Positions 6,902-15,690 of a stretch of 47,487 nucleotides of DNA are shown here, piece after piece. The notes under the pieces were generated by a model. That model was given only the letters and a program-made list of their open reading frames with translations, was not told where the DNA came from and ran no database searches. Both the position numbers and the translations under genes were made by a program. The stretch is taken from assembly GCA_964428355.1 (NCBI GenBank), contig CAYRYU010000055.1, positions 1-47,487 on the forward strand, given 5' to 3'. Within the stretch, counting starts at the first letter, position 1. Each line of letters opens with the position of its first letter. Source of the stretch: CAYRYU01 sp964428355. GTDB lineage: Bacteria > Muiribacteriota > Ozemobacteria > Ozemobacterales > Ozemobacteraceae.

Positions 6902-9739
6902 TCAGGCTCCCTTCCCGGCTTCCACCAGCTCGATGCGGCCGCTGTTCCCGTCGACCCGGATCTCCGCCCCATCCGGAATCAAACGCGTGGCGTCCTTGAG
7001 AACCACCGCCGGGATCCCGAAATCACGGGCCACGATCGCGCCGTGGCTGAGCATTCCCCCCCGTTCGACGATCAACCCGCGGGCATGGACGAAAAGCGGC
7101 GTCCAACCGGGATCGGTCGAGGAGCAGACGATGACGTAGCGGGTTCCGAGGTCGGCGACATCCTGGGGGGATTTGACTATGCGGGCGATCCCGGTGTTCA
7201 CGCCCGGAGCGACCGCGGTTCCGGTATAACTTCCGCCGGCGTCCGCTGCGAGCCTTCTCCCGCCAAGCCCGTCAATGTCGGAGGCGGTGATCAGCTCGGG
7301 AAGGTCGATCCGCTGACAGGCTGCCCACCTGATTTTCCGGGAGGCTATCTCCTTCCTGAGGGAGTCGGCCTCCCCGGCAAACCGCGCCAGCTCGTCCCGC
7401 CGCAGGAAGAAGAGGTCCCGGCCCAGATCCCAACGCCGGGCCAGCTCGACCAATGCCCGCCGGACCAGATCCACCGCCATCATGAAATAGTATTTCCCCG
7501 TTTCCCGGTAAGGCATCGCCAGAAGGGCCTGCTCGAAGTTGAACCGGATCTCGCCCGCAAGGGATGACGCTCCGCGCTTTGGGAGTTCCCCGAACACGTA
7601 TTTTTCCGTCTCCTGCCGCTCGAGAACCTGTCGTCGATGCAGCTCGACCGGGGACGGTCCCGCCGCCTGCCGGAACTGCCCCACGATCTTTCCGGGGTAA
7701 CCGGGGTCCTCCCACCATCGGGGCTCGGAGAGCTCGAGCTCCCCGACCGCGCGGTGGCCGTAGGTTTCCAGGAACGCGGCCATTGCCATTTCTCCGCGGG
7801 ATACCTTGTACAGATCGATGTTGGCTTCGACGGTGCGGTCGCCTTCGAGGCCCTTCAGAAGCGCTCCGGTAAGGCGTTTACCCTCCTGGGGCCCGAAAAC
7901 GAGCTCCAGGTCTGCGGAAAGGCGGGCGTGATAGTAACCCGCGACGAACCCGGGCTTGAGCGACTCTTTCCCGAACTCGTTGAACAGGGCCTCCCGACGA
8001 CCTAGCTCGGCGAGAACCTCAGCATCGCCGAGGGCTTCGAGGTCCATCTTCCGGCCTTCGTCCACCTTCGAAAGAAAAGGCGGGAGAGCTCTTTCGAGGA
8101 AATCGCGGCACCAGCCGCCCGCGAGCCGCTTGAATACGCGCCCCTGGCGGATCATCAGGTAGATGTACCAGGGAAGCCTCAGGAGAAACCCTCCCCCGGC
8201 CCGCTCTACGTTGAACTTCGACGGAGCCGCGGTCAGGACGTCGGTTCCCGCGGCTCCTCCGGCGAGATCGTATTCGAGGGGAAAATCGTCGTAGAAAAGT
8301 TCTGCCCCGCGCTGCAGATCGATGTAGACGCGACCGCCGATCAGTTCGAGGAATCCTTCCCGCCGGACCCGGTCGGAAGGATGGAACCCGGCATCCTCGT
8401 AAAGCCGGCCGAAACCGCCCGTCGCGGACATGAAGGAGCCGACGATGTCCCATGTGAGCGGGAGCGGGGCGGGAAGTGTCTCTGAAAGGTTGTGGACGGC
8501 CCAGACCGACTGGGGGGAACGCGCGATCCGACCGCGCAGCCTCTCTTTTTCCGCCGCCAGGGCGGCGGGGACGTCCCTCGCCACCTCGATTCCGCGGACC
8601 GGCCGGCTCTGCAGGAGGCCGAACCGCCCGTCCGCCCAGCCCCACTCGAGGTCGACCGGGTGGCCGAAGTATTTCTCGACCTGGATACCGAGCATGGCCA
8701 GGTCTAGGACCTGCTTGCGGGACAGGCTGGGTTCGCGCCCCCCCGGCGAGGAGGCATCGCTTCCGCCCGGCGGGGAACCTTCCCTCGCGTTGGAGGCGGT
8801 TTCCGAAAGGGCGCGCACCTGGACATCCTTTTCCGAGATCCTTTCCTCGACGACGCTCATGGTGGCGCGGTCGATGATGAAAACGTCCGGTTCGACCCGC
8901 CCGCGAACGATCGCTTCCCCGAGCCCCAACGAAGATTCGATTATCAGCCTGTTCTCGTCGAAGGTGGTGGGGTCGGTCGTGAAGAGCACCCCGGAGCGTT
9001 CGCTGGGGAACATCATCTGGACGGTCACCGCGGTCCCCGGGAGGCCCCGGATGTTGTGACGCGTCCTGTAGTGCCTTGCCCGCTCGGAATCCCAGGATGC
9101 GAAAACCGCCCCGATCGCCTCGCGAAGCTGCTCCCACGGATCCGTCGGGAACTTCCGGCCCGCCGTCCTCTCGATCATGGCGACCAGGTCGCGCGCGCGC
9201 GCTGCGGCTGAAAGCGCTTCAGGGGCGGACGAGGCTTCCCCGGGGGCGGAGGTGTTCCCCCCCTCGTCGGAGACGCCCATCACGGTCTCGGAATAGAGCC
9301 GTGCGAAATCGGCGAATGCGCTCCAGAAGGCTTCCTTGTCGGGGAAGGAGCCCTCGAGGGACGGATTGATACCCACGTTCAGGACGGTATCCATCATCCC
9401 CGGCATCGATACCGCCGCTCCGCTCCGGACCGAGACCAGAAGCGGGCGCTTTCCCGTCCCGAACTTCCTGTTCGCGACCGATTCGAGCCACTCCATCGCT
9501 TTCGCGACCTCATCCATGAGGCCGTCTGGGAATCTGCCGCCCCCTTCGTTCCAGAGCCGGCAACAATCGGTGGGGATGATGAACCCGGGAGGAACGTGGA
9601 GCCCTGCACGGTTCATTGCCGCGAGGCTTGCACCCTTGCCGCCCAGACGTTCCTTGGGCGGAGGTTCCAGCTCCTGCCCCGGACCGAAGGGGAAGATCAT
9701 CCTGAATACCGGAGGAGCGGCTATCGACTGGGTGTTCAT
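6902..9739 (-). CDS. PEP-synthase/rifampin-phosphotransferase-like phosphohistidine dikinase
   Basis: 945 residues. The N-terminus is a pyruvate-phosphate-dikinase type ATP-grasp domain: LGGKGASLAAMNRAGLHVPP, then VSVRSGAAVSMPGMMDTVLN, DPWEQLREAIGAVFASWDSE and SGVLFTTDPTT. The middle (about 390-840) has the LSETLPAPLPLTWDI pattern seen in rifampin phosphotransferase and related enzymes. The C-terminus is a phosphohistidine swivel domain with GGMLSHGAIVARDFGIPAVV, His899 being the likely phospho-carrier. The PEP/pyruvate-binding TIM barrel that ends true PPDK and PEP synthase is absent, so this is not a central-metabolism PPDK. It would transfer phosphate from ATP through His899 to an unknown acceptor bound by the middle domain. 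The ATG overlaps the propeller stop codon by four bases (ATGA). Rifampin resistance is possible but not supported by the context. Confidence 0.8.
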   Translation of the reverse strand: MNTQSIAAPPVFRMIFPFGPGQELEPPPKERLGGKGASLAAMNRAGLHVPPGFIIPTDCCRLWNEGGGRFPDGLMDEVAKAMEWLESVANRKFGTGKRPLLVSVRSGAAVSMPGMMDTVLNVGINPSLEGSFPDKEAFWSAFADFARLYSETVMGVSDEGGNTSAPGEASSAPEALSAAARARDLVAMIERTAGRKFPTDPWEQLREAIGAVFASWDSERARHYRTRHNIRGLPGTAVTVQMMFPSERSGVLFTTDPTTFDENRLIIESSLGLGEAIVRGRVEPDVFIIDRATMSVVEERISEKDVQVRALSETASNAREGSPPGGSDASSPGGREPSLSRKQVLDLAMLGIQVEKYFGHPVDLEWGWADGRFGLLQSRPVRGIEVARDVPAALAAEKERLRGRIARSPQSVWAVHNLSETLPAPLPLTWDIVGSFMSATGGFGRLYEDAGFHPSDRVRREGFLELIGGRVYIDLQRGAELFYDDFPLEYDLAGGAAGTDVLTAAPSKFNVERAGGGFLLRLPWYIYLMIRQGRVFKRLAGGWCRDFLERALPPFLSKVDEGRKMDLEALGDAEVLAELGRREALFNEFGKESLKPGFVAGYYHARLSADLELVFGPQEGKRLTGALLKGLEGDRTVEANIDLYKVSRGEMAMAAFLETYGHRAVGELELSEPRWWEDPGYPGKIVGQFRQAAGPSPVELHRRQVLERQETEKYVFGELPKRGASSLAGEIRFNFEQALLAMPYRETGKYYFMMAVDLVRRALVELARRWDLGRDLFFLRRDELARFAGEADSLRKEIASRKIRWAACQRIDLPELITASDIDGLGGRRLAADAGGSYTGTAVAPGVNTGIARIVKSPQDVADLGTRYVIVCSSTDPGWTPLFVHARGLIVERGGMLSHGAIVARDFGIPAVVLKDATRLIPDGAEIRVDGNSGRIELVEAGKGA

Positions 9740-12700
9740 AAGCCCGTCCCGGTGCCGGGGGCGCGGTCGCTGAAGACGACCAGGCCGGCTTTCTCGGTCA
9801 GGACCACCAGCCCGTGATCGACCACGAGCGGCGCGGCGATGGGGCGGCCGAGTCCGGGATCTTCGATCGTCCAGGCCCTGACCTCGGCCCCGATGTTCCA
9901 CGACCCGATCCTTCCTTCCGCCGCGAAGAATGCGAGCCCCTCGGCGATCACCAGCCGGGCGGGGGAGGGCCCCAGGCCGAACCCGTCGTCCTTCCAGGGG
10001 TTGCCGGAGCCGGCCGAGTGGACGAACATCGTCCCGGTTCCCGCGGCGTAGTAGACAGTCCTCTCGCTGGTGACAAGGCCGCACAGAGGGGGTGCGGTTG
10101 CGACGTATTCCCACCTGTGCTCTCCGTTGACGATCTCGAGCGCGTCGAGCCGGGAGGCCCCGGTCGCCGTGGTCGAAAGGAGAAACACGCCCTCGGGCGA
10201 AAAAACGGGTGGGGATACGATCGGAGTGGAAACCGTGGCCGACCAGAGGTGTGCCCCTCCGTCGTCGTCGAGACACTGGATTTCCGGTTTCGAACCACCG
10301 ACGGGGAGGATGACCAGGTTGAACCCGGCCGCCGCGGCCCCCGAGATCGGGCCGGATGCGTTGCCCTGCCACGCGATCGCTCCGTCCCCGGCCCTGAAAG
10401 CGTAGATCCTGCCGTCGGGTTCGACCGCGAGCAGGCGTGCCCGGGAGATCAGGTTCAATGTGGTTCCCGACGCGAATTCGATCTGGGAATCCCAGGTCTC
10501 CTTGCCCGTTCCGATCGAAAAGGCGTGGAGTTTGACCGTTCCATCCGGGCGCGGAACCATGGCGAAAACGGAAGACTCGTTGGCGACGATCGAAGTCGCC
10601 GGGAAAGCCACCGGAGTCATCCATTTCCGCTCTCCCGTCCGCGGGGAGACGCCGGCCAGGAAGGCCTTGCCCGAAAGGCTCTCCGGCCCCGAGGAGATTT
10701 CGGTCCCGGTGAGGAGGATTGTCCCGGGAACCGCGGCGAGAATGGGGGAAAGCCTTACCGTATCGGAGGCGAACCCCCGCCAGCACATCCCGACCTTTCC
10801 CTCGCCACCCGAGGGAATCCCGTCGTTTCCGGCCATTCCCGAGCGTCCGGGATTTCCCCCGTCGCAGGTCCACGGGACGGACTGTGGGACGGTCCTGTCG
10901 GGATGCTCCGATCCGGGGATCAGACAGGAAAAACCGCGGCCGTCGGAACCGACCAGGAGCTTTTCACCTTCGGCGACCGGGGTGCAGAGCAGCGCTTTCC
11001 CCGGAGTCAGCGGAAAGGACCAGAGGAAGGTCCCTTTTTCGCGGTCCCAGGCGAGGATGTTCCCGAGGTTGTTGGTGACGAAAACCGCCCGGGATGTCAC
11101 GCAGGGGGTGCAGACGACCGGGGAACCGGCGGCCATCGTCCGTTCCAGGGTTCCATCCTCGAGCCGGACGACGGAGATCGTTCCCTCCCGGGATCCGATG
11201 AACGCTTTGCCGTCACGGACCGGGATTGCCCCCATCACTCCATCTTTCGTGGGATACTCCCAGATTTTCGAACCGTCACGAAGGGAAAGGCACCAGGCTG
11301 CGCCCATGGGGTTGGGGTCGCTGGTGAGCATGTTGCCGTTCCCGATTCCGAAAAGGAGCCGGTCTCCGACGATATTTGCGGCCCCGTAGGCGGGGAAGGG
11401 GGTCTTCACGGTCCAGATGTTCTCACCGGTGTCGGCGTCCGCGCAGACGATCGAGTTCCCGCCCAGTCCGCATCCGAATATGACGGCGGACCTCGAAGCG
11501 GCTCCCGGGCCGCCCTGGATGATGACACCGATCGGGGAGGACTCCACGTCGAGGCAGGGGTTTTCGATCTTCACCGAAACGCCAGAGAGCTCGATCCTCT
11601 TCTCGGTGCGGCATCTTTGGGTGAAAGTCGCGGGTTCCCTCGTCACGCGGCCGAAAACCTCGCGTCGGAAGCCGTTTCCCTTGTCGAGCGGGGCCTGTGG
11701 CGGTGACGCGGTTTCCCGGAAACCGTCCGGTTCGAGGACGGGAATACCGAGCTCTTCCTCGGTCTGGCCTTTGACGGTGACGATCCCGCGAACCGAGACG
11801 GTCTTTCCCACCAAGCCGGCGAGCGCCTGGGAACAGGTTCCGGGCGGGATCTGGTAGGAGGTGAACCCCTCCCGGTGCCAGAGGACTTTTCCGGTTTCCA
11901 GCTCTGCGCACCACATACCGTCGTCTCCCGCCCCGAAATAGACCTTGCCGTCGTGGATGCAGGGGCTGCTTTCGACGTGGCAGCAGGCCTGGATAACCCA
12001 GTTGACCCTCGGCGGGGTCCCGACCTTTCCGTAGGTGGGGGCCAAATCGAAACACGTCATCCGGCCCAGGTCGGTGTGGAAGCCTTCACCGATGACCAGG
12101 TATCGGGGAAGTATCCTGCCATCGGGCTCGCGCTTGAACTCCCCGCCCAGGGCGGGGGACGAGAAGATCGGGTTGTAGACACCACCAGGAAGGGAGCTCC
12201 CGTCGAACGACCAGACCAGTCCGCCCGAGTCGAGATCGCGACAGACCACGGTTCCGGTGCTCCGGCCGATCGCCTTGAGGACATAGGTGCCGTAGTAGAC
12301 GCGGTTTCCGACGACGGCCGGGGTCGCATCCACCGACTCCTCGGCCCTTCCGAGAACGTTCCAGGAAATCGAAGGTGGCTTCAGGGGGCCGACCGCGCCT
12401 TCCACCGCTCCGCTCCGGTCGGTCCCGGCCTGGGCTTCCCATGGAAAACCCGGGGTGGGGGGGGCGACCTTTCCCGCGGTAAGCAATGCCAGCCCCTGGA
12501 AGGCCGTGTAGATGAAGATGCAAAAGCCCACCACCAGGGCTTTCTGTGCCCACAGGTATCTGAACAGGAACCTGTAGGTCTGGGGCCGCAACAGAGCAAG
12601 GGCCATTGCCCCCAGGAGTGCAAGGATCTGTGGCATGATCGCCAGAAGGGCCTGGACGGGGCCGATGACGGCGGGAATGACGGCGAGGGAAGGGGAGGGG

Positions 12701-12810
12701 ATTCCGATGACCATTACCATGAGGGCCGCGAATACCCCGGTCGAAGCAGTAAACATCCGGACGGGGGATTTTTCGTGGAATCGGAGACCGCGTCCCATCT
12801 TGTTTCTCAT
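9736..12810 (-). CDS. Membrane-anchored PQQ-like beta-propeller protein
   Basis: 1024 residues from the ATG at 12810. Three hydrophobic segments lie at about 20-38, 43-74 and 88-112. A large extracytoplasmic region follows with many propeller blades of the PQQ-dehydrogenase type (for example VVCRDLDSGGLVWSFDG, SLRDGSKIWEYPTKDG, LAWDREKGTFLWSFPLTPG). A non-repeat insert at about residues 350-460 splits the blades (LVGKTVSVRGIVTVKG, OB-like). I see no obvious catalytic or quinone ligand set, so it may be a scaffold or sensor like BamB rather than a dehydrogenase. An alternative in-frame ATG at 12855 lies 9 bases after a TATAAT box and would add 15 residues; the choice is open. It is the first gene of a three-gene operon with the dikinase and DUF106 protein. 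Confidence 0.78.
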   Translation of the reverse strand: MRNKMGRGLRFHEKSPVRMFTASTGVFAALMVMVIGIPSPSLAVIPAVIGPVQALLAIMPQILALLGAMALALLRPQTYRFLFRYLWAQKALVVGFCIFIYTAFQGLALLTAGKVAPPTPGFPWEAQAGTDRSGAVEGAVGPLKPPSISWNVLGRAEESVDATPAVVGNRVYYGTYVLKAIGRSTGTVVCRDLDSGGLVWSFDGSSLPGGVYNPIFSSPALGGEFKREPDGRILPRYLVIGEGFHTDLGRMTCFDLAPTYGKVGTPPRVNWVIQACCHVESSPCIHDGKVYFGAGDDGMWCAELETGKVLWHREGFTSYQIPPGTCSQALAGLVGKTVSVRGIVTVKGQTEEELGIPVLEPDGFRETASPPQAPLDKGNGFRREVFGRVTREPATFTQRCRTEKRIELSGVSVKIENPCLDVESSPIGVIIQGGPGAASRSAVIFGCGLGGNSIVCADADTGENIWTVKTPFPAYGAANIVGDRLLFGIGNGNMLTSDPNPMGAAWCLSLRDGSKIWEYPTKDGVMGAIPVRDGKAFIGSREGTISVVRLEDGTLERTMAAGSPVVCTPCVTSRAVFVTNNLGNILAWDREKGTFLWSFPLTPGKALLCTPVAEGEKLLVGSDGRGFSCLIPGSEHPDRTVPQSVPWTCDGGNPGRSGMAGNDGIPSGGEGKVGMCWRGFASDTVRLSPILAAVPGTILLTGTEISSGPESLSGKAFLAGVSPRTGERKWMTPVAFPATSIVANESSVFAMVPRPDGTVKLHAFSIGTGKETWDSQIEFASGTTLNLISRARLLAVEPDGRIYAFRAGDGAIAWQGNASGPISGAAAAGFNLVILPVGGSKPEIQCLDDDGGAHLWSATVSTPIVSPPVFSPEGVFLLSTTATGASRLDALEIVNGEHRWEYVATAPPLCGLVTSERTVYYAAGTGTMFVHSAGSGNPWKDDGFGLGPSPARLVIAEGLAFFAAEGRIGSWNIGAEVRAWTIEDPGLGRPIAAPLVVDHGLVVLTEKAGLVVFSDRAPGTGTGL

Positions 12811-12864
12811 CACTTCTTCTCTTCTTTTTCCCGCGCCGGTTTCCAGCCCGTTCATCTCTGCAGG

Positions 12865-12893
12865 ATTATACCAGACCGCTTGGGGAATAAAAA
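12865..12893 (-). promoter_or_regulatory. Candidate promoter of the propeller/dikinase/DUF106 operon
   Basis: Read leftward: TTTTTA (12893-12888), 17 bases, TATAAT (12870-12865). The -10 box matches consensus perfectly, the -35 is weak (3 of 6). The ATG at 12855 lies 9 bases after the -10, so transcription could begin almost at that codon. The next in-frame ATG, at 12810, would have a leader of about 48 bases. Confidence 0.45.
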
Positions 12894-13109
12894 CGCGCAG
12901 AGCCTCCTTCCCGTTGGAAATTCGGTTTCTCACCGCCAGGAGTTGAATAATCTGGAGCGGTGGAAAACCTCGAGGAATATCATGGCCCAAAGAGCCTGAA
13001 GATCCGGACGGGGTTTCGTCGCGATGACAGCCGGCTTCCCGCCTGGCGGGTCAGCCCGGCCTTCGTTCGCTTCGTGTCTTGGTGGCCATGTGGTGGTCCC
13101 GGGTCGGGA
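12894..13109. other. Intergenic region with part of a dispersed repeat
   Basis: It lies between the end of the GH57 gene and the propeller operon promoter. It holds a CTTCGTGTCTTGGTGGCC stretch near 13071-13088. That phrase resembles half of the inverted-repeat family seen at 19769-19863 (CACAAAGACACG type), so this may be a decayed copy. I see no gene here. Confidence 0.35.
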
Positions 13110-14279
13110 TTACCGGGAGGGGCGCATGCGGTCGGCGAGGCTGAACACGAGGTTGTTGTAGAGCTCGCGACCCTGGCGGAGGGCTTCCCGGTCACCCGTG
13201 ATCGATGCGGCACGCTCGAGCGTGTCGAGGAGCAGAAACGCCCCCCGGAAGACCTGCGACGGGTCGAAGTTGAACGCCGATGCCCACCAATACTGGCAAC
13301 TGAAGATCGCGCGGTCGAGGAGAGCCCGCGAGACCGGGTCGGTCTGTGCTGCGCGCGTTGCGAGAGCCATGACGTGGTTGGTCAGGACCCACTGGTTGTG
13401 ATGGATGGAGTTGAATTTGCTGTGCCAGAGGGGATAGGGATCGTCGTTGCAGAGGTCCTTCTCGGTTGCCGACCAGGTGGAAGGGGGCACGAACTGGTTC
13501 CGGCCGGGGAACTTGTCCAGGAGTTCTGTCACGGTAACCAGCTTCAGATCAGGGTCCCCGTGAATCGCGTAGAGGAGGTTCCGAAGGAATTTCTCCTCGT
13601 AATACTTGTGATGATGGCCGTAGGTCTCCCCGTCCATGCCGATGATCAGATAGCCGTCATTCTGGCCGAACCAGCCGTTGAGGCGCTCCTTGAGAGCGGC
13701 TGCGAAATCCCCGCCCTTCCAGGTGTGGAACGACAGGTCGTTCGACCAGGAGTTGCTTCTCAGGAAAACCCGGAGTCCGCCCATGGTCGGAATGAAATCG
13801 TGCGGAGGAGTCCCGTTGAAGAATGAGAACGGGAGGTCATCGGTGATGCACCAGGAGTAACCCAGCGAGGTGAACAACTCGGCCAGATGCCCGGAAAAGC
13901 ACATTTCGGGGGGGAAAACACCCTTCGGGGCGTAGGAAGGCCCGAAAACCTCGGCGTTCAGCTTCCGGTTCAGCTCGAGCTGCCGTCTGACCTCATCTTC
14001 GGGTATCAGGGGGAAGATGGGATGGTAAGCGCCCGAGTCCGTGAACTCGAGCTTTCCCGCCTCAGCCGCCTTTCGGAGCCCTTCCAGGACGTGCCGATGG
14101 CCGCGGTTCACCAGGTGCTCGGTGAGGCTGTAGTTGATGTTGAGGGTGAACCGGGGGTTCAGTTCCGAGTTGAAGATGTCCGTGAGCGGCTCGTAGCACT
14201 CCCGGGTGATGTCATCCACCACGAACCCGAGCTGGGTAGGGGGCTGGTACAAATGCAGAAGTATCGACAGGTATTTCAT
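13110..14279 (-). CDS. Glycoside hydrolase family 57 alpha-glucan hydrolase/transferase
   Basis: 389 residues, starting at the ATG at 14279 with GGAG six bases upstream. The GH57 regions are visible in order: LHLYQPP (residues 8-14), TDSGAYHPIFPLI (80-92), GVFPPEMCFS (120-129) with the expected nucleophile Glu125, and IGMDGETYGHHH (213-224) with the expected acid/base Asp216. GH57 enzymes act on alpha-1,4/1,6 glucans: amylase, 4-alpha-glucanotransferase, amylopullulanase or branching enzyme. No signal peptide is seen, so it should act in the cytoplasm on glycogen or imported maltodextrin. The protein is short for branching enzymes (usually 500 or more), which favours an amylase-like role. It lies 65 bases after the FAD-subunit gene and may share its operon. 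Confidence 0.87.
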   Translation of the reverse strand: MKYLSILLHLYQPPTQLGFVVDDITRECYEPLTDIFNSELNPRFTLNINYSLTEHLVNRGHRHVLEGLRKAAEAGKLEFTDSGAYHPIFPLIPEDEVRRQLELNRKLNAEVFGPSYAPKGVFPPEMCFSGHLAELFTSLGYSWCITDDLPFSFFNGTPPHDFIPTMGGLRVFLRSNSWSNDLSFHTWKGGDFAAALKERLNGWFGQNDGYLIIGMDGETYGHHHKYYEEKFLRNLLYAIHGDPDLKLVTVTELLDKFPGRNQFVPPSTWSATEKDLCNDDPYPLWHSKFNSIHHNQWVLTNHVMALATRAAQTDPVSRALLDRAIFSCQYWWASAFNFDPSQVFRGAFLLLDTLERAASITGDREALRQGRELYNNLVFSLADRMRPSR

Positions 14280-14344
14280 CTCATGCTCCGACAGTTTCTT
14301 CGACTTCCCGACCGGGGGTGATTCGTTGCCCCGGGATCGGGGTT

Positions 14345-15202
14345 TCAGGCCTTGCTTACGGTGCTTTCCAACGCGTGCCGCAGGAGGGTTCCCGCCATCT
14401 TCTTCCGGTATCCTTTGACGGAGCGGATGTCGTCGATCGGTTTCGCTGCCTCCACCGCGAGTTCGGCGGCCTTTTCCATGGTTTCCGGGGACGGCGGCCA
14501 CGGCTGGCCCTCGAGATGCTCTTCCGCCGCGGTTGCCCGGATCACGGTCGGAGCGACGGCTCCCAGGGCGACCCGGACGGATGCCTTCCCGGATTTTGCG
14601 ACCCTGACGCTCAACGCGAGCGAGACCTTGGAGATGGCGTGGGCGAGCCGTTCACCGAGTTTGAGGAAGGTCCCGCGGCTCGGTTTGTCCGAAATCTCGA
14701 ATGCCTCGATGATCTCGGCCTTTTCCAGGACGGTTTTTCCGGGGCCGGTGAAGAACTCCTGGATGGGGACCCGCCGCATCTTTCCCTGGCCCCGGATCAG
14801 GACGACGGCCTCGAGGGAGTAGAGGGCGGGAATGGTGTCACCCGCCGGGGAGGCGTTGGCGACGTTTCCGCCAAGGGTGGCAGCGTTCCTTATCTGGAGC
14901 GCTCCGACCTGGGAAGCTGCCGCCGCGAGGGCGGGACACCTCTCACGGATCAGCTCCGAGGAGGAGATCGCGGACATCGTGCATCCGGCGCCGATGACAA
15001 TATGATCCTTTTCCTGGTGGATCCCGTCGAGGGGGATCCTTCCAAGGTCGATGACTCCGTCGAGGCCGGGGAACATCCCGTTCCGCCATTTGACCAGGAA
15101 GTCGGTTCCTCCGGCGAGAAGCCTGGCGCCGGGGTTCCGGGAGAGGAGGTCGATGGCCTCGTCGAGGTTCTTCGGATGAAAAATCCTTGGCTGGTCGCTC
15201 AT
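14345..15202 (-). CDS. FAD-binding subunit of a molybdenum hydroxylase (XdhB/CoxM family)
   Basis: 285 residues. FAD-binding signatures are LLAGGTDFLVK (residues 28-38) and IRNAATLGGNVANASPAGDT (104-123), followed by the C-terminal CO-dehydrogenase flavoprotein domain. This subunit passes electrons from the 2Fe-2S subunit to NAD or another acceptor. Two starts compete. ATG 15202 has GGAAGGA nine bases upstream, which I prefer. ATG 15211 overlaps the upstream stop as ATGA but has no room for a ribosome site. The upstream gene is the 2Fe-2S subunit. The large molybdopterin subunit, normally adjacent, is absent; the next gene is a GH57 hydrolase. The substrate (purine, CO, aldehyde or nicotinate type) cannot be told without the large subunit. 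Confidence 0.88.
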   Translation of the reverse strand: MSDQPRIFHPKNLDEAIDLLSRNPGARLLAGGTDFLVKWRNGMFPGLDGVIDLGRIPLDGIHQEKDHIVIGAGCTMSAISSSELIRERCPALAAAASQVGALQIRNAATLGGNVANASPAGDTIPALYSLEAVVLIRGQGKMRRVPIQEFFTGPGKTVLEKAEIIEAFEISDKPSRGTFLKLGERLAHAISKVSLALSVRVAKSGKASVRVALGAVAPTVIRATAAEEHLEGQPWPPSPETMEKAAELAVEAAKPIDDIRSVKGYRKKMAGTLLRHALESTVSKA

Positions 15203-15207
15203 TCCTC

Positions 15208-15690
15208 TCATTCCTTCCTGTCGGCTGCCTTGAGGACCGCTTTCTCGATTTTCCGGTATCCGGTGCAACGGCAGATGTTGCCCGCCAGGTGCTCCTTGAT
15301 TCGATGAGGGGTGGGGCGGCCGGGTTCCTTCAGGAGGGCGTAGCTGGAAATCACCATCCCGGGAATGCAGAAACCGCACTGGACAGCGCCCTCCTCGACG
15401 AACGACTGCTGGACGTTCTTCATCAGCGGATCTTTCTCGAGGCCCTCGAGCGTGATCACCTCGTCGGTTTCCCTGAGGGTGGCAGCGAGTTTCAGGCAGC
15501 TGTTGACCGGAAGGCCGTTGAGGAGGACCGTGCAGGCTCCGCACTCGCCCTTCCCGCAGCCTTCCTTGACCGCGGTAAGGGAAAAACTGCGTCTGAGAAG
15601 CTCGAGAAGCGAAAGATGGGGGGAAACGCCCGCCTCGACCCTTTTTCCGTTCAGCCTGAAAACGACTGGAACCGGGATCGCTGCTGTCAT
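15208..15690 (-). CDS. 2Fe-2S subunit of a molybdenum hydroxylase (XdhC/CoxS family)
   Basis: 160 residues, the usual length. The plant-ferredoxin-type cluster has Cys45, Cys50, Cys53 and Cys65 (GCGKGECGACTVLLNG). The second cluster in the helical domain has Cys105, Cys108, Cys140 and Cys142 (VQCGFCIPGM and NICRCTGY). All eight cluster ligands are intact, so the subunit looks functional. It would relay electrons from the Mo-pterin centre to FAD. The ATG overlaps the stop of the preceding GGDEF-like gene (ATGA), and its own end lies five bases before the FAD-subunit start: tight translational coupling. Confidence 0.92.
   Translation of the reverse strand: MTAAIPVPVVFRLNGKRVEAGVSPHLSLLELLRRSFSLTAVKEGCGKGECGACTVLLNGLPVNSCLKLAATLRETDEVITLEGLEKDPLMKNVQQSFVEEGAVQCGFCIPGMVISSYALLKEPGRPTPHRIKEHLAGNICRCTGYRKIEKAVLKAADRKE

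Noticed and set aside
6317..7567. A 416-residue plus-strand frame opposite the dikinase and DUF106 genes
   Set aside because: It spans two real genes on the other strand and shows no fold-like pattern.
8019..9137. A 372-residue minus-strand frame within the dikinase gene
   Set aside because: It is the same strand in another frame; the dikinase motifs fix the true frame.
9814..11706. A 630-residue plus-strand frame opposite the propeller gene, and a further 374-residue frame at 11875-12999
   Set aside because: Composition is rich in Gly, Arg, Asp and Pro with no hydrophobic pattern; the propeller repeats on the other strand are unmistakable.
13021..13109. tRNA or small RNA in the GC-rich spacer
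   Set aside because: No cloverleaf arms or T-loop sequence could be found here or elsewhere in the window.
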